NCBI GenBank assembly: GCA_002842095.1
Contig: PHCB01000009.1
Coordinates: 133,468-197,467 of the forward strand
Length of the DNA stretch: 64,000 nucleotides
Direction: 5' to 3'
Source of the DNA: a candidate division BRC1 bacterium HGW-BRC1-1
Lineage (GTDB): Bacteria; Sumerlaeota; Sumerlaeia; Sumerlaeales; Sumerlaeaceae
Shown: piece by piece, positions 48,255 through 58,532 of the stretch
Layout of the letters: every line of letters starts with the position of its first letter
Numbering within the stretch: position 1 is the first letter of the stretch
The notes under the pieces: generated by a model
Databases searched by the model: none
Seen by the model: only the letters and a program-made list of their open reading frames with translations
Told to the model about the DNA's origin: nothing
Made by a program: the position numbers and the translations under genes

Positions 48255-49712
48255 TCAAAGATCCGTGGTTTCGTGGAGGCCGTCAGCGATGGTGGGGGTT
48301 TGGGCCAGCGCTTCCTCTTCGGGTGAAACCACGCGGATGTTGCGCCAGGCTCCGGACCTGTAACGCAGATAAAACATGCCCGACGCCCCGAGAATGATAA
48401 AGACCACGGTGGTCCAGGCGGTCTCGACGCTGGTGTGGAAATAGTGCAGCAGCAAAATTGCCGCACCCACGAGGATATAGTGGAAACCCACGGATAATCC
48501 CATGGCCCACAGCGTGTCGCCTGCAGCGCGCAGCGCTCCGCTGAAGACCAGCGAGGTCGCATCGGCCAGCACGTAAATGCTCACGAGGCGCAGCATCACC
48601 ACCGCCAGCGGGGCCACCCGATCGAACAACTCCGCATGCTCCGCCGGTCGGAACACCATCACGAGGGGGTGCGCAAAGAGCGAAAAGATGAGCAGCATGA
48701 TGAAGGAATAGCTCCAGCCGAGTTTCAGCCCCGACATGGTGGCGCGGTGGGCGGTGTCGGGTCGGCCCGCGCCCATGTAGCGACCCACGAGACTGGTCAC
48801 GCCGATGTTCACGCCCAGCAGGGGAATGAACGACACCATGTCCCAATTGAAAACCACCGTGGTGGCGGCGGCGGCTTCCAGCCCCCGGGCGTGAAAAGCA
48901 AGGATGAGCATGTTGAAAGCCAGCAGGTTGAGGAACAACTCCAGCCCGGCCGGATAGCCGAAGTGGATGAGCTTGCCCATGGCCGACCGGCTGAACCGCC
49001 AGGCCTTCATCACGGCGAACTCGCGGCGGTTGGCGGGCCAGAAGTATCCGCCCATCAAAATGAGAAGCCCCACGGCGCTGCCGAAGATGGTGCCATAGGC
49101 CGCGCCCGCGATGCCCAGTGGGGGGAAACCGCCCTTGCCGAAGATGAGCAGATAGTTTGCCACAATGTTGGCAATCATGGCGCCGAGGGCCGACATCATC
49201 ACGATGCGTGTGCGCCCCAGACCGGAGAAAAACGCCGCGAAACATTGCCGCAGAAGCCCCACAATGGCGCCCCACACGAGGATATCGAAATAGATGCGCT
49301 GGGGGATGGCCTGCGTGGGGTCGAGATTAGAGTGGTCGAAGAGGTAATAGCCCAGCGGACGCATGAGCAGAATGATGGGGTACGCGAACAGGCAGATGAT
49401 GAGCGCCTGCGTGAGGGCCAGCGCGCATTTATCCGGGCGGCGCGCGCCGAGATATTGCGCCACGATGGCTGTGGTGTAACCGGTCAGGCCCACGAAGAAC
49501 GTCATGAGCATGAACGCCGTGAGGCCGCCGGCCATGGCCGCGCTCATAAACGGTGTGCCGAGACGACTGAGAAACAGGCGGTCGGTGAAGGTCATCACCG
49601 TGTCGCAGGCCGCCGACGCGATCATCGGCAGCGCAACGCTGAGCATCTCGCGCACCCCCCCCGGGACGTAGGAAGGGCGCGAGCGCAATGAGAAGTCGGT
49701 GGAGGGAGTCAT
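48255..49712 (-). CDS. MATE family efflux transporter
   Basis: LPMIASAACDTVMTFTDRLFLSRLG, TAIVAQYLGARRPD, GVTSLVGRYMGAGRPDTAHRA. Confidence 0.88.
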   Translation of the reverse strand: MTPSTDFSLRSRPSYVPGGVREMLSVALPMIASAACDTVMTFTDRLFLSRLGTPFMSAAMAGGLTAFMLMTFFVGLTGYTTAIVAQYLGARRPDKCALALTQALIICLFAYPIILLMRPLGYYLFDHSNLDPTQAIPQRIYFDILVWGAIVGLLRQCFAAFFSGLGRTRIVMMSALGAMIANIVANYLLIFGKGGFPPLGIAGAAYGTIFGSAVGLLILMGGYFWPANRREFAVMKAWRFSRSAMGKLIHFGYPAGLELFLNLLAFNMLILAFHARGLEAAAATTVVFNWDMVSFIPLLGVNIGVTSLVGRYMGAGRPDTAHRATMSGLKLGWSYSFIMLLIFSLFAHPLVMVFRPAEHAELFDRVAPLAVVMLRLVSIYVLADATSLVFSGALRAAGDTLWAMGLSVGFHYILVGAAILLLHYFHTSVETAWTTVVFIILGASGMFYLRYRSGAWRNIRVVSPEEEALAQTPTIADGLHETTDL

Positions 49713-49833
49713 AAGAAAACGCGGGAGGAAATACCTCCTGCATGGCAAAAACTATGGCAGAACCTCGCAAAGAGAAGAAGTAAAGCCACCAAAAACCGCG
49801 CATCAGGGGGGCGGGTTAAGCCCGGAAAATAAA

Positions 49834-49867
49834 AATGTGGGACCAGCACGTTCGCCGGTCCCACATT
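49834..49867 (-). terminator. intrinsic terminator of the 49888..50676 gene
   Basis: AATGTGGGACC-GGCGAACGTGCT-GGTCCCACATT followed by a T-rich run on the minus strand. Confidence 0.8.
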
Positions 49868-49887
49868 AAAAGCAGCAACACAAGCCC

Positions 49888-50676
49888 CTACTTCAGGTCG
49901 TACTTTATATCGGTCACATCCACCATGAGCTTAGGATATCCATCGTCGGTGAAAATATTGAACTGGATGGCCGTGGGAAGAGGCAGCCCTTTTACCATGG
50001 TGGTGCCGGTGAAGGTTGTTTCCTGGTACGACTTGTTACCCTCTATTATTATACGGTCGCTTAACAACTGGCCGGTCGATGCATCCACGACACGCTCACG
50101 GACCGGTTTGCCTTTATAAATTTCCGTCAATGTAACCTTACCGCCAGACTCTTCCATTTCGACCTGTCCGAAATGCGACCCCGCCAAGACCACCGGGATA
50201 AGGGGGGCGGGAACCGCAGCGAACATAAGAGGAATCACCACCCTCAGACCGCTTTGTGCATCCAAACCACCTGCTGCGGTTTTCGGGAGATCAAATTGTT
50301 TGCTGATTATTCTCTCCCCACCATAATCCGCCCTCATCGCGGCTTCGCCCGGCTTAAGGATCAACTCACCCTTGCCTTTCAGCACGACGACGGCACTGGT
50401 TTCCGCGCTTTCTTGTAAGACCTCAGTTAAAGCACCCGGTATGCTTGCGAGCTTTACCTTTTTGCGGCCGCCTCCAAGGTCTTCCACAATCTCACCGGCA
50501 GGATAGTATGACATTTGATTCGTTTCATACGTCACCGTGCCCACCAGGCCCACCACGGCTTCGTACTGGTGTTCTGCCCTCTCGCGATATTCCGCCGACA
50601 CCCCGCCAGCCTGGACCACCGCAACACCCTGCATCAAAAATCCGATAACGGTCAGCACTACGACGGTACGCTTCAT
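49888..50676 (-). CDS. secreted hypothetical protein
   Basis: Signal peptide MKRTVVVLTVIGFLMQGVAVVQAG; no family recognised; followed by a clear terminator. Confidence 0.65.
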   Translation of the reverse strand: MKRTVVVLTVIGFLMQGVAVVQAGGVSAEYRERAEHQYEAVVGLVGTVTYETNQMSYYPAGEIVEDLGGGRKKVKLASIPGALTEVLQESAETSAVVVLKGKGELILKPGEAAMRADYGGERIISKQFDLPKTAAGGLDAQSGLRVVIPLMFAAVPAPLIPVVLAGSHFGQVEMEESGGKVTLTEIYKGKPVRERVVDASTGQLLSDRIIIEGNKSYQETTFTGTTMVKGLPLPTAIQFNIFTDDGYPKLMVDVTDIKYDLK

Positions 50677-50861
50677 GGCTCTATATCCCCTTCGGTTAAT
50701 GTTGGCACTTGGATCTGTTGCAAAAAAAAAACCGATCTGTCATTCTCTTTGTCCTTGGATTTACTGTGAGTCAAGCGAAGTTCGTTGGCGAGAGAGGTTG
50801 AACATTCGAAGGACGGCAACGCCCCCGTGATGAAACCCCCTCGCTGGTGGTTTGGTTTCTT

Positions 50862-51677
50862 ATGCGCTTACCACACCTGTTGTTGCTGTTTGCCCTGTTG
50901 TTTGCTTGTGCTGAATCTCGCTGCCATGCGGCCAAGGCGGGTTCAACCAATCCACCGGCAACCTCGAAACGCGCCGACGCCACCTCGTCCGTGGTGTTTC
51001 TTCTCCACGGGTTGGGGAAGGGGCCGCTGGATATGACGCCCATGGAGATGACGCTTCGTCATCACGGTTGGGAGGTGGTGAACTGGCGGTATAACTCGAC
51101 GCAGAAAACCATCGACGAACTGGCCACCGATCTGGCCTCGGCGCTGGTACCGTACGCGGACCGCCTCGTGGATTTCGTGGGGCATTCGATGGGCGGCATT
51201 GTGGTGCGCACGTACCTGCAGCGCTACCACCCGACCAACGCGGGGCGGCTGGTGATGATCGGGTCGCCCAATCACGGCGCCACCATCGCCGGGATGTTGG
51301 GTGATTTGATGGCGTATCGTCTGATGCTGGGTCCGGCAGGGCAGCAGCTTCGGCGCGACAGCCGTTTCCTGTCGGAGTTGGGGCCGCCCACGTGCGAATT
51401 TGGCATTATCGCCGGGGGCAGGGGCGACGGTGTGGGCATCCTGAAACTACTGCCGGGCGATAACGACGGCATTGTGGAGGTGGAAAGCACGCGTCTGCCC
51501 GGGGCGGCGGATTTTGTGCTAGTGCCGTTCATGCATGCGGCGCTGCCCATGATGCCCCTCGTGGTGCGCGAGACGGAGTATTTCCTGCGCACGGGCGAAT
51601 TTGCCCACGACGCCCGCCGCGCCGCCGAAGCCGCGCGAGTGCCCAAGGTAAGGCGAGCGCTGCCACTGGAGCCGTGA
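50862..51677 (+). CDS. alpha/beta hydrolase (lipase-like), secreted
   Basis: Signal peptide MRLPHLLLLFALLFACAES; VFLLHGLGKGP, DFVGHSMGGIVVRTYLQRYHP, IGSPNHGATIAGML. Confidence 0.85.
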   Translation: MRLPHLLLLFALLFACAESRCHAAKAGSTNPPATSKRADATSSVVFLLHGLGKGPLDMTPMEMTLRHHGWEVVNWRYNSTQKTIDELATDLASALVPYADRLVDFVGHSMGGIVVRTYLQRYHPTNAGRLVMIGSPNHGATIAGMLGDLMAYRLMLGPAGQQLRRDSRFLSELGPPTCEFGIIAGGRGDGVGILKLLPGDNDGIVEVESTRLPGAADFVLVPFMHAALPMMPLVVRETEYFLRTGEFAHDARRAAEAARVPKVRRALPLEP

Positions 51678-51682
51678 GGTGG

Positions 51683-51785
51683 GAGAGGATGGGAGGAATG
51701 GGACTTATGAAAAACCATTTCAGCCATTTCACCCATAATTCTCATTACTCCCATCCTTCCCATTCCTCCCATTCTTCCCATCCTC
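51683..51785. repeat. 9-nt-period TCCCATNCT inverted repeat
   Basis: gggagaggatgggaggaatgggactt...tactcccatccttcccattcctcccattcttcccatcctc. Confidence 0.75.
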
Positions 51786-51829
51786 TTTTTTCGCTCGATT
51801 TCACCGCCTTGCGCTGAAACCTTTTCCCC

Positions 51830-52720
51830 ATGACTATTCGCAGCATGACGGGCTTCGGCTCGGCACTGGCTTCATCTCCGGCGGGCGAGTTTGCCGTCGA
51901 GATCAAGGCCGTGAACAACCGGTTTCTCGACCAGAACGTGCGCCTGCCGCGCGAGCTTAACTTCCTCGAACCCGCGATTCGCGACGAGGTGAAGGCGCGG
52001 GTGCGGCGTGGCAAGCTGGACCTCTTCGTGCGCTGGTCGCCCGCCGCCGGCGCGGCTCCGCTGGCCGAGGTGAACGGTCCGCTGCTGCGATATTACGCGA
52101 CCCAGATTCGCCAGGCGCTGGATTTGCCAACCTCCGCGCCGGTGGACATTGCGGCATTGTTGCAATTGCCCGGCACGGTGATTTCCACATCCGCCGCCGG
52201 CGACGACGAGGCGCTGGTGGAGGCCGCGCTGCAACCGGTGCGCGCCGCCCTGGAGGCGCTGGACGAAACCCGCCGCCGCGAGGGCGCCAAGCTGGCCGCC
52301 GCGATCCTCGAAGTGGTAACCGAAATCGAGCGCATGGGCGCCGAGGTGGAGGCGCTGAAAGACACTCTGGTCGAAGAGACCCGCGTGCGGATTCGCGAAC
52401 GGCTGGATCAGATCGAAAAAAACACCGGCGTGGTGCTGGACCCAGGTCGGCTGGAGGCGGAGGTGATTCTCTTCGCCGACAAAGCCGACATCACCGAGGA
52501 GGTGGTGCGTCTGGCCGCCCATGTGGGAGCCATGCGCCGTTTGTGTGGCGGGTCGCAGACCGAGGGCGTGGGCAAGACGATGGACTTCCTCGTGCAGGAA
52601 CTACTGCGCGAGGTGAACACCATCGGCAACAAAGCCCGCGGGTTGGAGATAGCCCAACGCATCGTGCGCATGAAAAGCGAGATTGAGAAGATACGCGAGC
52701 AGGTACAGAACATCGAATGA
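51830..52720 (+). CDS. yicC: YicC/YloC family endoribonuclease
   Basis: MTIRSMTGFGSA...FAVEIKAVNNRFLDQNVRLPREL; C-terminal QTEGVGKTMDFLVQELLREVNTIGNKARGLEIAQRIVRMKSEIEKIREQVQNIE. Confidence 0.94.
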   Translation: MTIRSMTGFGSALASSPAGEFAVEIKAVNNRFLDQNVRLPRELNFLEPAIRDEVKARVRRGKLDLFVRWSPAAGAAPLAEVNGPLLRYYATQIRQALDLPTSAPVDIAALLQLPGTVISTSAAGDDEALVEAALQPVRAALEALDETRRREGAKLAAAILEVVTEIERMGAEVEALKDTLVEETRVRIRERLDQIEKNTGVVLDPGRLEAEVILFADKADITEEVVRLAAHVGAMRRLCGGSQTEGVGKTMDFLVQELLREVNTIGNKARGLEIAQRIVRMKSEIEKIREQVQNIE

Positions 52721-53019
52721 GTAACGTGGAATACATCTTCACGCTGCCTCTGCTGCGCGATCTGGGCATGCAGATCATGTGGCTGTTGCTGTTCAACGCC
52801 GCCCTCGTGACGGCCATCATTTATTTCGCCTGCAAGGCCGACAGGGAAACCAAGCGCGCCGATGCCCTGCAGGAGCAGTTGAGCAAAATTTCGCGCGAAA
52901 TGGATGACACCGACCCCATCATGCCCGTGCTGCCTCCGCGCGGACCGGCGATCCCGCTGTCGGACGACCACCCGATACCCTTGGTCAAGGATGCACGGGA
53001 CAGCCAGCCAAGACGTTAA
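52717..53019 (+). CDS. small single-TM hypothetical protein
   Basis: ATGA overlap with yicC; TM helix MWLLLFNAALVTAIIYFACKA. Confidence 0.6.
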   Translation: MSNVEYIFTLPLLRDLGMQIMWLLLFNAALVTAIIYFACKADRETKRADALQEQLSKISREMDDTDPIMPVLPPRGPAIPLSDDHPIPLVKDARDSQPRR

Positions 53020-53181
53020 CCGCAAGACCCATGTAACGCCTGAAACTTTTCTTAATTAAATGAAATCTGGTCTTGGGTGCATTCGTTGGGTGAGGGGCAG
53101 TTGCCCTCGGTTGCGGTTGCATGGCCGCTCCTGCAAGAAGTTGACTTTACTCTTACCGCTCTTATAGCGCAGGATGGGCAG

Positions 53182-54330
53182 ATGAAAAGAACGATTGTTA
53201 TCCTCGTGATGTTGGCTGTTGTTGCCACGGCGCTCGCCGGGGGCTTCGCTTTCATTCTCCAGCAGAACAAGCTCGGCAAGCTGAAGCGCATTGCCGCGCA
53301 GGCCGAGGAGAAGGTGGAGACGAAGGATTACGAGCCCGCGGTGGTTCTGCTGAAACAGGTGGAAGAGGCGGGTGGCACAGCACGGTCGACCTTCCTCCTG
53401 GGCAAAATTTATTTCGACATGGGCAAGCCCTCCGAGGCGATGCCGTATTTCAAACGGATCGAATCGAAGTACGGGCGCAGCACGTTTGTGCCCGACTCGA
53501 TGCTCTATCAGGCCCGCTATGCGCTGGAAGTGGAGGGCAAGGCCAAGCCCGCGCGGGAGACATTCCTGCGCGTCCTCGAGCAATATCCGGACTCGGAGGC
53601 TGCCGATCATTCGCTGCTGTATCTGGCGGGGATGAGTTACGACGAGGGTGACGTGAAAATGGCACGTCGAAACCTGGAGCAGATTGTGCGCCGCCCCGAT
53701 TCGCCCGCGCGCCAGGAGGCGGAGTTCATCCTCGGCGACATCAACATGAAACAATTGCGCAGCCCCGATCCCGGCCCCAACGACGAGCTGTACACGATCA
53801 AAAAGGGCGACGCGCTGTGGAACATCTCGCGCAAGTATAACGTGCCGGTGGATATGCTGGAGGGGATCAACAACATCAAGGCATCAACCCTCAGCATCGG
53901 CCAGCAGATCAAGATCCCGCGGTTGAACCTGTCCGTTGTGGTGGACAAGGCGCACCGCACGCTGACGCTGCGCAACAACAACCAGTTCCTGAAAAAATAT
54001 CGCGTGTCGATCAACCGCACCGACACCAAGGTTCCTGCGGGCGATTATGCCATCCGGACGAAAAGTGGAAAGGGGATCGACTACACGGATACCGACACGG
54101 GCGTAATCACGAAGGCCGGCGACCCGGCCAACCCCATGGGCAGCCGCGCGCTGGAACTGCGCCGGGGCGTGATGATCCATGGTGGCGCAACGCCGGAGAC
54201 CATGGGCCAGTATGCGGCGAATGGCACCATCGGCATGGCGAATCAAGACATTGAGGAAATGTACCCGCTCGTGAACACGGGCACGCAGGTTACCATCAAG
54301 GGCAAGAATCTGATGGAAGATAAAAAGTAG
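53182..54330 (+). CDS. TPR-like + LysM + L,D-transpeptidase-like (YkuD) protein
   Basis: N-terminal TM; Lys[44 protein letters not shown]; YkuD-like [37 protein letters not shown]...VMIHGG. Confidence 0.8.
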   Translation: MKRTIVILVMLAVVATALAGGFAFILQQNKLGKLKRIAAQAEEKVETKDYEPAVVLLKQVEEAGGTARSTFLLGKIYFDMGKPSEAMPYFKRIESKYGRSTFVPDSMLYQARYALEVEGKAKPARETFLRVLEQYPDSEAADHSLLYLAGMSYDEGDVKMARRNLEQIVRRPDSPARQEAEFILGDINMKQLRSPDPGPNDELYTIKKGDALWNISRKYNVPVDMLEGINNIKASTLSIGQQIKIPRLNLSVVVDKAHRTLTLRNNNQFLKKYRVSINRTDTKVPAGDYAIRTKSGKGIDYTDTDTGVITKAGDPANPMGSRALELRRGVMIHGGATPETMGQYAANGTIGMANQDIEEMYPLVNTGTQVTIKGKNLMEDKK

Positions 54331-54404
54331 GACGCCGTATCACCCCGCAATTTTGCGACATCCCCATTCTCAGAACAATCCCACACGAAACGGAAATTAC
54401 TAAC

Positions 54405-55313
54405 ATGACGAACACCAAGAGCGCCAAGGCGGAGGAGAAGTCTCCTGTGTTGAAGTTGGGACTGCCCAAGGGCAGCCTGCAGGAGGCGACGTTGTCGCTG
54501 TTTCGCAAGGCGGGGTTCAGCTTCGCCATCGGCTCGCGCAGCTACACCGCCTCGTGCGATGATCCGGAAATTTCCGCAATTCTGATTCGCGCCCAGGAAA
54601 TGAGCCGCTACGTGGAAGAGGGGATTTTCGACCTCGGACTGACGGGGCTCGATTGGATCAAGGAGAATCATTCGAAGGTCCACGAAGTGGAAGACCTGGT
54701 GTATGCGAAAGCATCCATGCGTCCGGTGCGCTGGGTGCTGGCGGTGCCGGAGTCGTCGCCGTTTGAAACCGTGAAGGACCTGAAGGGCAAGCGCATCGCG
54801 ACGGAAGTGGTGAACATCACGCGCGATTATCTGGCCGCGAACAAGGTGAAGGCCGACGTGGAATTCTCGTGGGGGGCCACGGAGGCGAAGGCACCGGATC
54901 TGGTGGATGCCATCGTGGAAGTGACCGAGACGGGCAATTCGCTGCGGGCGAACAAGTATCGGATCATCGACACGGTGCTGGAAAGCTGGACGAAGCTGAT
55001 CGCCAACCCGAAAGCAATGCGCGACCCGTGGAAAAAGGCGAAGATCGAGAACATCGCGCTGTTACTGAAGGCCGCCATTGAAGCCGAGGGCAAGGTGGGC
55101 CTTAAAATGAACGTGGAGCGGCGCAAGCTGGAGGCTCTGCTGAAGGTGCTGCCGGCGCTGACATCGCCCACAGTGTCAAACCTGACCGACGAGAAGTTCG
55201 TGGCGCTGGAAACGGTGATTCAAGAATCGCTGGCAAAGCGTCTGATCCCCGATTTAAAGCGCGCGGGCGCAACGGGGATTATCGAGTATCCGTTGAACAA
55301 GGTGATTTATTAA
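54405..55313 (+). CDS. hisG: ATP phosphoribosyltransferase (long form)
   Basis: [67 protein letters not shown]-terminal regulatory domain. Confidence 0.93.
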   Translation: MTNTKSAKAEEKSPVLKLGLPKGSLQEATLSLFRKAGFSFAIGSRSYTASCDDPEISAILIRAQEMSRYVEEGIFDLGLTGLDWIKENHSKVHEVEDLVYAKASMRPVRWVLAVPESSPFETVKDLKGKRIATEVVNITRDYLAANKVKADVEFSWGATEAKAPDLVDAIVEVTETGNSLRANKYRIIDTVLESWTKLIANPKAMRDPWKKAKIENIALLLKAAIEAEGKVGLKMNVERRKLEALLKVLPALTSPTVSNLTDEKFVALETVIQESLAKRLIPDLKRAGATGIIEYPLNKVIY

Positions 55314-55357
55314 AACACACTGTTCGGGCTGACCCGGTCGCAGCGCTCCCGTTTCAG

Positions 55358-55400
55358 GTCCATTATGTCCATCTCGTCCATAATGTCCATGGCGTCCATT
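55358..55400. repeat. R2 9-nt repeat (copy f)
   Basis: ggtccattatgtccatctcgtccataatgtccatggcgtccatt. Confidence 0.8.
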
Positions 55401-55515
55401 TAAAAATCCGCGTCCATTCGCGGTTGGCCTTTGCGCTGCTGTCGCTTTTGTTTTGATTGGGTGGTTTGGTCGCTTTTTATTACGGGCAATAACCCTGTTG
55501 TCCCGGAGAGAGACC

Positions 55516-58329
55516 ATGTCGTTTTTACACCGTTCGTTGCGTTGCCTGTCGTTAATGTTACTGGCGGGTTCCGCGCTACTGAACCCCATGGTGTCGCGCG
55601 GTGCTGAACCTGCAGCGGTTGAGAAGATGGTCGACCCGGCCATCGACGCGACGGGCCCCTTCTGCTATCTGGCTTATCCGAACTTCAACATTGGCGTGAT
55701 GGGCGTGGGCAAGGGCTCGCAGGTCACTTTCGACGGCGCCATTTTTGCCGGTGGCAACGAGGTGGCGTTCTTCACCGGTGCCGACCACCAGCCGGTGATG
55801 GCGCGCCAGAAGCTGCTGCTGGATGACTGGCTGCCGGTGATTCGCTGGGGCGTAAAAAACGCCGGAGTGGCGTATGAGTTTGAAGCCTTCGCCGCGCCCC
55901 ATGACGACAATCCCCTCTCCAACACGACCAACTTCATCCGCGTGACCGCCCGCAACGAAAACGACACCCCCACGCGGGGCATGGTGACGGTGGCCAATCG
56001 ATTCGCGGTGGATGATCACCGGTTCGGTTACATGCGACAGTACCCCTTTTCGCCGTCGTGGAAATATGAAATGTTAGATGACGCGATGGTGCGCGACGGC
56101 AAGATCATCCTCCTGTTTCCTGCGGGTGGAACGCGCGAGGCCGTGGCGGGCAAACCGTATGAAAGTCCATTTTCCGGGGCTGACTTTCACGTGTCGGACC
56201 GCACCGAAGTCGGGCTGATTACATACGACTCCATGCTGGAACCGGGTGAGAAAAAAACCATCGAATTCAAGATGCCGTCGTTCCCCGTGGCGGCCGACGA
56301 TGCCGTGCAACTGGCGGCTATCCGCGAGAGTGACTACGAAACCAAGCGCCGCGACACGGTCGCAACCTGGCGCAATCTGGAAGACCAGGGAGCGCGCCTG
56401 TACGTACCGGAGGAGAAGGTGGCCCATGCGCACCGGGCCAGCCTGATGTACAACTGGATCGCCATCTGGACGAGCAAGGTGGGCGACTGGGCGCAGGGCG
56501 TGAACAAGACGCAGTACAACTGGTTCTGGCTGCGCGACGGGGCGTGGATCGTGCGCAATTATGACCTGTGGGGCTTTCATCAGGTGGCGGCAAAGTGCCT
56601 CGACCACCATCTCACATTTCAGAAGGACAACGGAAATTTCCAAAGCCAGGAAGGGCAGACCGACGGGTTCGGGCAAACGCTGTACGTGCTGGGCCAACAC
56701 GCGCTGCTGACAGGCGACAAGGCGTTCGCCCGCGACATGATCCCCAGGTTTGAGAAGGCCATAGAGTGGCTGAAAGGCGCGCGGGCCGAGGATCCGGACC
56801 ACATCATGCCGGCCACCAATATGCTGGACAACGAATACGTGCATGGGCACTTGCCGGGTCATAATTTCTGGGCACTGGCGGGGGTGCGTACTGCTGTGCG
56901 CACAGCCATGCTGGTGGGCGATAAGAAAAACACAGCTGCGTGGCGAGCCGAATTCGATGATTTTCACCGCGCCTTTATGGAGAAACTGGTGAAGGAGTGC
57001 GGGACGGATCGCCCCATTCCGCCCAGCTTCGAAACCACCGGCGGTCAGGACTGGGGAAACCTGCTGGCGTTATTTCCAAGCGAGGCGCTGGGACCCGACG
57101 ATGCCCGCGTGGCGGCGACCATGAAAAAAATGCGCGCAGAAAAATACGCCGAGGGTCTGATGACCTACAAGGGTCAGCTCCACCATTACGTCACTGTGAA
57201 GGCGACACACAATTTCCTCGTGCGAAACGAGCAGGAGGAAGTGCTCCGCGATTTTTATGCGATCCTGCTGCACATGGGATCGTGCCACGAAATGTTTGAG
57301 TGGGAAACGGCCCCCTGGGGGGCGCGCGACACGGGCCGCAACCTGCCGCCCCACGGCTGGGGCTCGGCGATGTTCAACACGCTGCTGCGCAACATGCTGG
57401 TGATGGAGCGCGGCGGCGATGGCGGTCTGGACGGGCGCGAAATCTGGCTGTTCAACGCAGTTTCGCCGACATGGGCCAAGGCCGGCCAACGGGTTGCTTT
57501 CGAAAGAATGCCGACGGAGATGGGACCGGTATCGGCGGAGATGCGATTTGAAGAAGATGGCGCGTCGGTGCGCATCGAGGCGAGCTGGCGCACGTGGCCC
57601 ACGCAACTGGTGTTGCCGATACCGTATTGGGCGGAGTTGGAGTCGTTTCAAAGCGACGCACGGCAGTCACGCCACGAGGGCGATTTCATCTATCTGACGC
57701 CGGATGCAAGTCGCGTTTCGCTCAAGTGGAAGCTGCGCAATGAGATTGAGCCGCTGAGTTTTGTGCGGGCGGTGGAACTGTTCAAGGATGAGTATGCGCG
57801 CAAATTTGCGGAGTACCGGGCGGCGGGACACGAGGCCTCACCGGTGGTGGCTCCGACAATGCAGACCGCAGAGGAGCGCGAGAAGCGCTGGCGTGAGGTA
57901 TTCTCGCCGGCAGCAACGGGCATGGCGGTGGGCAAGACAGTGGAGGCCAGCACGGGCAAGGACACCGCCAGCCGCGCCGTGGACGGCAACGCGGTGGATC
58001 CGCAGCGTTCAAGCTGGGTGACAAAAAAGGCCGATTGGCCGGCGACGCTGAAGATTGATCTGGGCGCCGAAACCACCGTGACCCGCGTGCAGGTGGTGCC
58101 CGATTATTTATCCGAGCAGACGTTCCGTTACAAAGTGGAGACGTCGGTGGACGGCGAGAAGTGGGGCGTGATCGGTGACATGCGTGAGAACAAGGTGCGT
58201 GCCACGGACAAGGGCGACTTGTTCGAGGTGAAGGAGCCGGCGGCGGTGCGGTTTGTGCTGCTGACGCAGGAAGGTGTTGCCTGGGGCGAAAGCGCCGGGT
58301 TCACGGAAGTGCGCGTGTTTGGGAAGTAG
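55516..58329 (+). CDS. secreted six-hairpin-glycosidase-like protein with C-terminal discoidin (F5/8 C) domain
   Basis: Signal peptide; NWFWLRDGAWIVRNYDLWGFHQVAAKCLDHHL; C-terminal SRAVDGNAVDPQRSSWVTKKADWPATLKIDLGAETTVTRVQVVPD. Confidence 0.72.
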   Translation: MSFLHRSLRCLSLMLLAGSALLNPMVSRGAEPAAVEKMVDPAIDATGPFCYLAYPNFNIGVMGVGKGSQVTFDGAIFAGGNEVAFFTGADHQPVMARQKLLLDDWLPVIRWGVKNAGVAYEFEAFAAPHDDNPLSNTTNFIRVTARNENDTPTRGMVTVANRFAVDDHRFGYMRQYPFSPSWKYEMLDDAMVRDGKIILLFPAGGTREAVAGKPYESPFSGADFHVSDRTEVGLITYDSMLEPGEKKTIEFKMPSFPVAADDAVQLAAIRESDYETKRRDTVATWRNLEDQGARLYVPEEKVAHAHRASLMYNWIAIWTSKVGDWAQGVNKTQYNWFWLRDGAWIVRNYDLWGFHQVAAKCLDHHLTFQKDNGNFQSQEGQTDGFGQTLYVLGQHALLTGDKAFARDMIPRFEKAIEWLKGARAEDPDHIMPATNMLDNEYVHGHLPGHNFWALAGVRTAVRTAMLVGDKKNTAAWRAEFDDFHRAFMEKLVKECGTDRPIPPSFETTGGQDWGNLLALFPSEALGPDDARVAATMKKMRAEKYAEGLMTYKGQLHHYVTVKATHNFLVRNEQEEVLRDFYAILLHMGSCHEMFEWETAPWGARDTGRNLPPHGWGSAMFNTLLRNMLVMERGGDGGLDGREIWLFNAVSPTWAKAGQRVAFERMPTEMGPVSAEMRFEEDGASVRIEASWRTWPTQLVLPIPYWAELESFQSDARQSRHEGDFIYLTPDASRVSLKWKLRNEIEPLSFVRAVELFKDEYARKFAEYRAAGHEASPVVAPTMQTAEEREKRWREVFSPAATGMAVGKTVEASTGKDTASRAVDGNAVDPQRSSWVTKKADWPATLKIDLGAETTVTRVQVVPDYLSEQTFRYKVETSVDGEKWGVIGDMRENKVRATDKGDLFEVKEPAAVRFVLLTQEGVAWGESAGFTEVRVFGK

Positions 58330-58343
58330 CGGGGCAGTAGGAT

Positions 58344-58387
58344 GATGGACGGTATGGACAAGATGGACACTATGGACGCAATGGACA
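58344..58387. repeat. R2 9-nt repeat (copy g)
   Basis: gatggacggtatggacaagatggacactatggacgcaatggac. Confidence 0.8.
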
Positions 58388-58532
58388 CCGTGGGCAGACC
58401 GACAGGCTGAGCTTTAACTGAGCCAGCGGGGCGGCTGTTCAAGGAGCAGTGACGTAGTAAGTCCACATTAAAAACAGAAACGCAAAAGTGCGTGAACGAA
58501 ACTGTACCGGCGTGCAATTCGCACGCTGAGAG

